From positions 11,825 through 75,824 of the forward strand of contig CAZBLE010000004.1 in assembly GCA_964492735.1 (NCBI GenBank): a stretch of 64,000 bases of DNA, in the 5' to 3' direction. Source of the DNA: CALKUP01 sp964492735 (lineage in GTDB: Bacteria; Patescibacteriota; Patescibacteriia; UBA9570; XYC2-FULL-38-9). Positions 59,237 to 64,000 of the stretch are shown one piece after another. The number at the start of each line of letters is the position of its first letter. Position 1 is the first letter of the stretch. Below the pieces are notes generated by a model that was not told the origin of the DNA, did not search any database, and worked only from the letters and a program-made list of their open reading frames with translations. The position numbers and the translations under genes were made by a program.

Positions 59237-59785
59237 TTATTTTTTCATGACTTGTTCAAGCGCGGCATACAAATCTTCATATGTCGATGCATTAATCAGC
59301 TCAGCGTTTGCATTCGTACGCAATGTGTCCATGTGTGATTCTGTGACGGCTTTTTCTTCAGCCTCAAACTGTTCAAATGTCTGTTCAGATTCCCCTGCCT
59401 TTTCACCACGTGACAACGCCCGTTCATAGCGAGCGCGCATTGGTGCATCAATAAAAATGAGATGGAAATCTGGCAACGTTGAAAACACATCCACTTCCAT
59501 TGGCATTCGAATTCCATCAATAATGACTGGAACTCCTGGATTTTTTTCTTGAAATGCTGCAATGTCCTTTTTTAACACCTGTGCGAGCACGTCTTCACCA
59601 AAGTGCGCTCGTAAACCCGTTGCAATCGCAATCAAATTTTCGCGTGAGTTTGGCACATACAACCGATTCACAATATCTGTTAAAATTCCAGACATTGAAA
59701 AGGCTTTTGCGCCAAACTGTTTTTGTAAAAAATCAGACGCTGTGCCTTTTCCAGAAAGTTTTGGACCAGTAAGACCGATAATCAT
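59237..59785 (-). CDS. P-loop nucleotide kinase (dNMP-kinase-like)
   Basis: 182 residues. Walker A is GPKLSGKGT near the N-terminus. The middle has VIIDGIRMPMEVDVF, as in deoxynucleoside-monophosphate kinases and related AAA_18/CoaE-like proteins, followed by FIDAPMRARYERALSRG, a lid-type Arg region. The neighbours (dCMP deaminase, thymidylate kinase, dUTPase) favour a deoxynucleotide substrate; dephospho-CoA kinase is a less likely alternative. Confidence 0.8.
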   Translation of the reverse strand: MIIGLTGPKLSGKGTASDFLQKQFGAKAFSMSGILTDIVNRLYVPNSRENLIAIATGLRAHFGEDVLAQVLKKDIAAFQEKNPGVPVIIDGIRMPMEVDVFSTLPDFHLIFIDAPMRARYERALSRGEKAGESEQTFEQFEAEEKAVTESHMDTLRTNANAELINASTYEDLYAALEQVMKK

Positions 59786-59790
59786 AAAAA

Positions 59791-60333
59791 TTATTCTACA
59801 GATAATGTCACTTCAGGTGCGTGTTTTTCTTCAACGGCTTTTTGAAATAAACCAATCACTTCTTCATTCCACTGAGCAGTTGGCGCATACTCTTCTGTCT
59901 CCACTCCGGCTGCTTTAAAGTATTCCAAAACAGTAGAGTTGCGATACACCTGTGCATACACCACTCGAGTAATTCCAGCAGTCACAATATATTTTGCACA
60001 ATGAATACATGGTGTGTAGAGCGTGTACATTGTCGAGCCTTTTGTTGAAGCACTTCCCATCACTGCTGCTTGTAATAGTGCGTTATGCTCCCCATGGACA
60101 GTCCGAACACAATGCCCTTCTTCCATTAAATGACCAACATCATCACAATGCGGCAAGCCTTGTGGTGAACCGTTGTAGCCTGTTGAAATAATGCGACTGT
60201 CTTTTACAAGAACAGCGCCCGTATGGAGCCGGTCACAGGTTGAGCGAGTGGCAACAATGCGACACATTGCCATAAAATAATCGTCCCAAGATGGACGAAT
60301 GTGTGGGGTTGGGGTGGTAGAAGGAGTACTCAT
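59791..60333 (-). CDS. dCMP deaminase-family protein
   Basis: 180 residues. Zn-binding cytidine-deaminase-type motifs: VHGEHNAL (H-x-E, with the general base Glu) and YTPCIHCAKYIV (P-C-x2-C). WDDYFMAMCRIVATRSTC and GYNGSPQGLPHCDD are typical of dCMP deaminases (ComEB type). Converts dCMP to dUMP. First gene of a nine-gene operon (dCMP deaminase, dNMP kinase, tmk, dut, gatB, zwf, gnd, cyclase, transaldolase). The ATG is ~3 nt from the predicted transcription start, so the message may be leaderless. Confidence 0.92.
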   Translation of the reverse strand: MSTPSTTPTPHIRPSWDDYFMAMCRIVATRSTCDRLHTGAVLVKDSRIISTGYNGSPQGLPHCDDVGHLMEEGHCVRTVHGEHNALLQAAVMGSASTKGSTMYTLYTPCIHCAKYIVTAGITRVVYAQVYRNSTVLEYFKAAGVETEEYAPTAQWNEEVIGLFQKAVEEKHAPEVTLSVE

Positions 60334-60342
60334 ATCTCCCTT

Positions 60343-60371
60343 ACTATAAACGAAAAAGACGGTTTTTACAA
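60343..60371 (-). promoter_or_regulatory. Promoter of the dCMP deaminase operon, inside a terminator
   Basis: Minus strand: TTGTAA (60366-60371), 17-nt spacer, TATAGT (60343-60348). The -35 box and spacer are formed by the hairpin that ends the ribosomal transcript. The start near 60336 leaves a leader of only about 3 nt. Confidence 0.6.
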
Positions 60372-60382
60372 CCGTCTTTTTT
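60353..60382 (-). terminator. Intrinsic terminator after rplA
   Basis: Minus strand: AAAAAAGACGGTT-GTAAA-AACCGTCTTTTT. A 7-bp GC-containing stem (GACGGTT/AACCGTC) flanked by A and T runs, 23 nt after the rplA stop. Confidence 0.9.
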
Positions 60383-60404
60383 AGTGCTTTTACGAGGGAC
60401 TTGC

Positions 60405-61085
60405 TTATTCAATAGTGACACGAATGCCAGGACTCATGCTTGCAGCAACAGTTGAAGCAACAAAATATTGTCCTTTTGCCTCAGGTGGTTTTGCGCGACG
60501 CACAACATCAACAAATGCTTGGATATTTTGTGTTAATTGCGCAGCATCAAAAGAGACGCGACCAACGAGCAAATGAACGTTTCCACCGTCATCACTACGG
60601 AAAGCTGTTTTACCGCCTTTCAATTCTTTCACCATTTTCGCAACATCTGGACCAACAGTTTCAGTTTTTGGGTTTGGCATCAACCCTTGTTGACCTAAAA
60701 TTTTCGCAATCGGTCCAAGTTTTTTCATCATGTCCGGTGTTGCAACAGCAATGTCAAAATCACATTTTCCGGTTGCTTTAATTTGGGCAATCAGCTCATC
60801 TGAACCAATTACATCAGCACCAGCTTCTTTTGCTTCCGCTTCTTTTTCTGGATTTACAAAAGCTGCAACACGTTTCGTTTTTCCTGTTCCATGCGGAAGC
60901 ACAACAGTTCCACGAACCATTTGCTCTGATTTCTTTGGATCAATACCTAATTTTAAATGCATTTCAACACCAGCATCAAATTTTACTGGTGATTCTTTGA
61001 TGATACTTACAGCTTCATCAAGTGTGTATACTTTTGTGCGATCAATTTTTTCAGCAATCGCGTTGTATCGTTTTGAATGTTTCAT
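60405..61085 (-). CDS. rplA: 50S ribosomal protein L1
   Basis: 226 residues from MKHSKRYN at 61085; the 18-codon longer frame has no support. Family blocks: FDAGVEMHLKLGIDPKKSEQ, RGTVVLPHGTGKTKRVAAF, LGQQGLMPNPKTETVG and the RNA-binding GKTAFRSDDGGNVHLLVG. L1 forms the mobile stalk near the E site. Some patescibacterial groups lack L1, so its presence is a useful marker. Last gene of secE-nusG-rplK-rplA. Confidence 0.97.
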   Translation of the reverse strand: MKHSKRYNAIAEKIDRTKVYTLDEAVSIIKESPVKFDAGVEMHLKLGIDPKKSEQMVRGTVVLPHGTGKTKRVAAFVNPEKEAEAKEAGADVIGSDELIAQIKATGKCDFDIAVATPDMMKKLGPIAKILGQQGLMPNPKTETVGPDVAKMVKELKGGKTAFRSDDGGNVHLLVGRVSFDAAQLTQNIQAFVDVVRRAKPPEAKGQYFVASTVAASMSPGIRVTIE

Positions 61086-61160
61086 AGATGTGGTAATTAT
61101 TTGGCGAATGGCGTCATTTGCATGCGCGCACTCTCCCACGGGTGAATAAAATACTGTTGT

Positions 61161-61586
61161 TTACGCTTTAACTTCAAGGCCCATTTGACGAGCTGTTCCT
61201 TCGATTGTGTTCATTGCTGAATCAACATCGTCAGTGTTCAAATCAACCATTTTCATTTCAGCGATTTCACGAATTTGCGCTTTTGTTACTGTTCCAATTT
61301 TTTGCGCAAGTGGTGAACCAGAACCTTTTTTGATTCCAGCAGCCTTTTTTAATAATTCAGCAGCTGGTGGGGTTTTGATAATGAAGTCAAATGAACGATC
61401 TTCATAAATAGTAACAACAACTGGCAAAATTTCGCCGCGTTGATCTTTGGTTTTGTCATTAAACTGCTGACAGAAATCCTGAATAGCGATTCCTTGGGGC
61501 CCGAGAACGGTACCGACTGGAGGCGCTGGATTTGCAGATCCACCTGGAATCTGAAGTTTAACTTGAGTCATGATTGCTTTTGCCAT
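61161..61586 (-). CDS. rplK: 50S ribosomal protein L11
   Basis: 141 residues, standard length. The N-terminal KLQIPGGSANPAPPVGTVLGPQGI block contains the conserved proline-rich thiostrepton-site region, and the C-terminal GTVTKAQIREIAEMKM with ARQMGLEV ending matches L11. Binds the GTPase-associated centre of 23S rRNA. A 75-nt gap separates it from rplA. Confidence 0.97.
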   Translation of the reverse strand: MAKAIMTQVKLQIPGGSANPAPPVGTVLGPQGIAIQDFCQQFNDKTKDQRGEILPVVVTIYEDRSFDFIIKTPPAAELLKKAAGIKKGSGSPLAQKIGTVTKAQIREIAEMKMVDLNTDDVDSAMNTIEGTARQMGLEVKA

Positions 61587-61607
61587 ACGTGTAGTGAAAA
61601 AATAGAA

Positions 61608-62150
61608 TTACAATTTATTTACTTGAAGAGCATCGAGCTCGATTGGTGTTTCACGACCAAACATCGATACCATTACTTTTAGCTTACCGCGTTCAAGAAG
61701 TTCAGAAATCTTCCCTTCCATATCCTTAAATGGACCATCCACAATGCGCACTGTTTCACCAAGTTGCATATCAATGGTGTATGTCGGCTCATCAATGCCC
61801 ATACGACGCTGCAGGCTCTTTACTTCTTTTTCATCAAGTGGTGTTGGACTGGTTCCAGTACCAACAAAACCAGTGACATTTGGCGTATTGCGAACAACAT
61901 ACCAAGAATCATCTGTGACGATCATGCAAACGAGAACGTAGCCAGGGAAAATCTTTTCTTCCACAACGCGACGTTTCCCATTACGGATTTTCATCTTTTT
62001 TTCTTTTGGAACCAAGACTTCAAAAATCTTGTCCTCCATACCGAGCGATTCAATACGTTGTTGCAAATTATGCGAAACGTTCTCCTCGTAGCCGGAATAG
62101 GTATGAATCACATACCAGCGTTTTCCATGTTCCCCAGTTTGTTTTGACAT
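61608..62150 (-). CDS. nusG: Transcription termination/antitermination factor NusG
   Basis: 180 residues. The NGN domain begins RWYVIHTYSGYEENVSHNL, with IFPGYVLVCMI and NVTGFVG at its end. The KOW domain carries VRIVDGPFKDMEGKISEL. It binds RNA polymerase and controls pausing and coupling to translation. Lies between secE (11 nt) and rplK (21 nt), the classic order. Confidence 0.97.
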   Translation of the reverse strand: MSKQTGEHGKRWYVIHTYSGYEENVSHNLQQRIESLGMEDKIFEVLVPKEKKMKIRNGKRRVVEEKIFPGYVLVCMIVTDDSWYVVRNTPNVTGFVGTGTSPTPLDEKEVKSLQRRMGIDEPTYTIDMQLGETVRIVDGPFKDMEGKISELLERGKLKVMVSMFGRETPIELDALQVNKL

Positions 62151-62161
62151 ACGCTTTTATA

Positions 62162-62356
62162 TTAAATAAGGGTTTCCAATAATTTGGTCAGTAGATAATC
62201 GAGTCCTCCGAGAAAAACTGCGAAAAATGCACTGAAAATGACCACGATCCAGGCTTTTTGCCATGCTTCAGATCGGGATGGCCACTGAACTTTTTTGAGC
62301 TCTTCCCACGAACCGCGGAAATAGCTAATAATAGGGTTTTTTTTGGCTTGTGCCAT
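62162..62356 (-). CDS. secE: Preprotein translocase subunit SecE
   Basis: 64 residues with the short bacterial SecE form: FRGSWEELKKVQWPSRSEAW amphipathic helix, then one transmembrane helix (AWIVVIFSAFFAVFLGGLDYLL). Part of SecYEG. First gene of the secE-nusG-rplK-rplA operon, with a strong promoter upstream. Confidence 0.96.
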   Translation of the reverse strand: MAQAKKNPIISYFRGSWEELKKVQWPSRSEAWQKAWIVVIFSAFFAVFLGGLDYLLTKLLETLI

Positions 62357-62362
62357 AATTTT

Positions 62363-62428
62363 TGGATTTTAAAACAGCCTTTGCGGGCCGTTCATAGAAA
62401 GAATACTGTATTCATCATTTCCTGTCAA
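62363..62428 (-). promoter_or_regulatory. Strong promoter and leader hairpin of the secE operon
   Basis: Minus strand: TTGACA (62423-62428), 17-nt spacer, TATTCT (62400-62405). The ~37-nt leader contains AACGGCC-CGCAAA-GGCTGTT, a 7-bp stem with one G-T pair, followed by TTAAAA. The hairpin could be a weak attenuator or regulatory site. Confidence 0.75.
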
Positions 62429-62437
62429 TCATTCTGA

Positions 62438-63004
62438 TTACCACGGTGTATCTTTGAGATGCAGCCAAAAACCAATGCGATTCACAAGAATATGAAGCAT
62501 AACTCCGAGCAACAGAGCGGTCACAACAATTGCTATTGTAACGGGGTAAAACCAGCTTGCAACAAGTACTGACAATACAATAAGGTCTGTTTGATCAAAC
62601 GGAAACCATGTGCTTCCAGGCGTGATATTCACGCGGCGCTTAAAAAATGATTTTACAAGATCACCAAAAATTGCTGCGAACCCAAACAAAAAGCCGAACC
62701 ACCATGGTCCTTGTGTCAGATCAAATGGTGCCCAGTCTGTAAGCTGTTCTGGGAATTGCTGGGTGAGCATCCACTGAAGTAAAAATACAATACCTCCTGT
62801 CAGTGTTGCAACAAGCAGTCCGCGCCAGGTTTTGTGATCACCAAAAAGCGGCTGTCCACGAAATAGTCGACCACCGTCAATTGGCTTTGCAAGCGCAAGG
62901 AGCTGATTTTTAAAAATCACTGGAGCCATGTTCGCAGTAGCAACAGGCAGAAAAAACCAGAACAGTTGCCCGATAAATTGAATACTGTGAATCACTGCCT
63001 CCAT
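62438..63004 (-). CDS. CDP-archaeol synthase-like membrane protein (CarS/DUF46)
   Basis: 188 residues with five hydrophobic segments. NMAPVIFKNQLLALAKPIDGG, LFGDHKTWRGLLVATLTGG and GDLVKSFFKRRVNITPGSTW match the CarS/DUF46 family, in which the G-D-H-K-T-W-R-G and D-x3-K-S-F-x-K-R-R blocks carry the active site. Archaeal CarS activates digeranylgeranylglyceryl phosphate with CTP; bacterial members are CdsA relatives. Here it may be the cell's phospholipid CDP-activating enzyme. 12 nt after the gyrB stop and so probably in its transcript. The G1P dehydrogenase at 45.4 kb makes an archaeal-type backbone possible but unproven. Confidence 0.85.
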   Translation of the reverse strand: MEAVIHSIQFIGQLFWFFLPVATANMAPVIFKNQLLALAKPIDGGRLFRGQPLFGDHKTWRGLLVATLTGGIVFLLQWMLTQQFPEQLTDWAPFDLTQGPWWFGFLFGFAAIFGDLVKSFFKRRVNITPGSTWFPFDQTDLIVLSVLVASWFYPVTIAIVVTALLLGVMLHILVNRIGFWLHLKDTPW

Positions 63005-63016
63005 AATGCGTGTGCC

Positions 63017-64000
63017 TTACATGTCGAGATTGGCGTTTTTTGCGTGCGTTTGAATGAATCGTTTACGAGACGGCACATCTGTTCCCATTAAGATGTCGAA
63101 AATCTCATTCGCCTTTTCCGCATCATCAACAGATACTTGCAATAGAACGCGACGTTCTGGATCCATAGTTGTTTCCCATAATTGTGTTGGATTCATTTCA
63201 CCAAGACCCTTGTAACGCTGCACTCCAATTCCACCAACAGTTGTTGTTGCGCTATCATCAGATTCTTCTGTCAGAGTTTCTTCAGTTGCTTCAACAACCT
63301 CTTCTTGGGCTTCAGCTGCAGCCGCTTTTTTCTTTGCTGCTTTTTTGTCGCTCGAATCTTTGTTCCACTCAGCCATCACTTTTTCTTTTTCTTCATCAGA
63401 ATAGACATACTGAATTTTTGTTCCTTTCTTCAGTTGATAGAGTGGTGGTTGCGCGATATAGAGGTGACCCTTGCGAATCACTTCTGGGAAATGACGGTAA
63501 AATAATGTAAGAAGCAATGTTCGGATATGGGCTCCATCGACATCCGCATCGGTCATAATGACGATCTTGTGATAACGGAGCTTGCTTACATCAAACAGAT
63601 CACCAATGTTTGTTCCCATCGCAATCACGAGTGATTTTACTTCATTATTTGCAAGCATTTTGTCGAGGCGCGCACGTTCAACATTGAGAATTTTACCACG
63701 CAATGGCAAGATCGCTTGAAATTCACGATTACGCCCTTGTTTCGCTGATCCTCCAGCGGAGTCTCCCTCTACAATGAATAATTCAGAGAGTTCTGCGCTG
63801 CGAGATGAACAGTCAGATAATTTTCCAGGAAGTGTTAATCCTTCAAGCGCGCCTTTACGGAGTACGGTATCGCGAGCTGCTCGAGCGGCTTCACGCGCTT
63901 GTTTGGCAAGGAGACATTTGCCAATCATTTCCTTGGCATCACGTGGATGTTCTTCAAGGAAAATTGCAAATGTTTCTGCAAAAATCGATTCAACCATTGG
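63017..64000 (-). CDS. gyrB: DNA gyrase subunit B (or ParE), C-terminal part, 5' end outside window
   Basis: At least 326 residues; the frame continues past the right edge. TOPRIM motifs are intact: IVEGDSAGGSAKQGRNREFQ, ILPLRGKILNVERA, and IMTDADVDGAHIRTLLLTL with its metal-binding Asp triad. QRYKGLGEMNPTQLWETT and the C-terminal block are also present. Between the beta-strand IQYVYSDEEKEK and the QRYKGLGEM motif lies a low-complexity Ala/Lys/Glu/Ser/Thr-rich insertion of ~45 residues. The gyrB call over parE rests on overall resemblance only. Confidence 0.93.
   Translation of the reverse strand, partial: PMVESIFAETFAIFLEEHPRDAKEMIGKCLLAKQAREAARAARDTVLRKGALEGLTLPGKLSDCSSRSAELSELFIVEGDSAGGSAKQGRNREFQAILPLRGKILNVERARLDKMLANNEVKSLVIAMGTNIGDLFDVSKLRYHKIVIMTDADVDGAHIRTLLLTLFYRHFPEVIRKGHLYIAQPPLYQLKKGTKIQYVYSDEEKEKVMAEWNKDSSDKKAAKKKAAAAEAQEEVVEATEETLTEESDDSATTTVGGIGVQRYKGLGEMNPTQLWETTMDPERRVLLQVSVDDAEKANEIFDILMGTDVPSRKRFIQTHAKNANLDM

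Noticed and set aside
1..64000. tRNA, rRNA, CRISPR arrays, transposases, integrases
   Set aside because: None could be recognised by reading both strands; a dedicated tRNA or covariance-model scan was not possible here.

Overview
The window looks like a piece of a small-genome bacterium of the Candidate Phyla Radiation (Patescibacteria), probably Parcubacteria-like. This is an inference from four things: AT-rich, tightly packed operons with frequent 4-nt ATGA overlaps; mostly missing Shine-Dalgarno sequences, with several promoters that place transcription starts almost on the ATG; a CDP-archaeol-synthase-like (DUF46) protein next to gyrB; and a huge cell-surface polysaccharide locus. TGA is used as a stop (for example at 1887 and 2105), so the code is standard and not the recoded Gracilibacteria/Absconditabacteria code. 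No rRNA, tRNA or CRISPR array was seen. The sequence is draft quality: a run of N at 4209-4218 is followed by about 150 bases of foreign sequence lodged inside rmlD.

Layout. 1-3.9 kb: end of a membrane protein, an O-methyltransferase / DUF167 / kinase-like trio and a lipoprotein. 3.9-9.3 kb (minus): the dTDP-L-rhamnose operon rmlABCD with two envelope proteins. 9.3-13.5 kb (plus): an epimerase and three glycosyltransferases from a divergent promoter. 13.5-31.9 kb (minus): one apparent operon of 13 genes. It holds an epimerase, two GT2 enzymes, several GT-C-like membrane proteins (three are tandem paralogues, one fused to GtrA), a double-domain nucleotidyltransferase, a class II aldolase-like protein, a HAD phosphatase, a membrane transferase fused to a uridine-kinase-like domain and a glycerophosphodiesterase-like protein. 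32.7-42.2 kb (minus): a DMT permease, a GT4-GT2 fusion, a WbdD-like methyltransferase with coiled coil, the Wzt/Wzm ABC exporter and a PMT-like protein fused to a GDPD domain. 42.2-46.5 kb (plus): GT4, Wzx-like flippase, nucleotidyltransferase and sn-glycerol-1-phosphate dehydrogenase. 51.4-60.3 kb (minus): a Wzz-like protein, then an operon for deoxypyrimidine nucleotides (dCMP deaminase, dNMP kinase, tmk, dut), gatB and the oxidative pentose phosphate route (zwf, gnd, transaldolase). 60.4-64 kb (minus): secE-nusG-rplK-rplA, then the CarS-like gene and the 3' part of gyrB.

Three genes do not match this background: a 2H-phosphoesterase-like gene (32.1 kb), a collagen-like lipoprotein with a MopE-like motif (47.1 kb) and a secreted barrel-like protein (48.9 kb). 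Each is GC-rich, has a strong AGGAGG ribosome site 5-6 nt from its ATG, and is bordered by hairpin-rich non-coding DNA. They look like acquired cargo. About 560 bases between the last two are densely structured and contain a possible pseudoknot.

Working together, the genes probably make nucleotide-activated sugars (dTDP-rhamnose, uronic-acid-type sugars, and a still unidentified activated polyol or glycerol phosphate), assemble them on a lipid carrier, and export the polymer by both an ABC route and a flippase route. The most promising undescribed system is the phosphate-containing polymer module suggested by the kinase, HAD, aldolase, nucleotidyltransferase, G1P dehydrogenase and GDPD set and their unusual membrane fusions.
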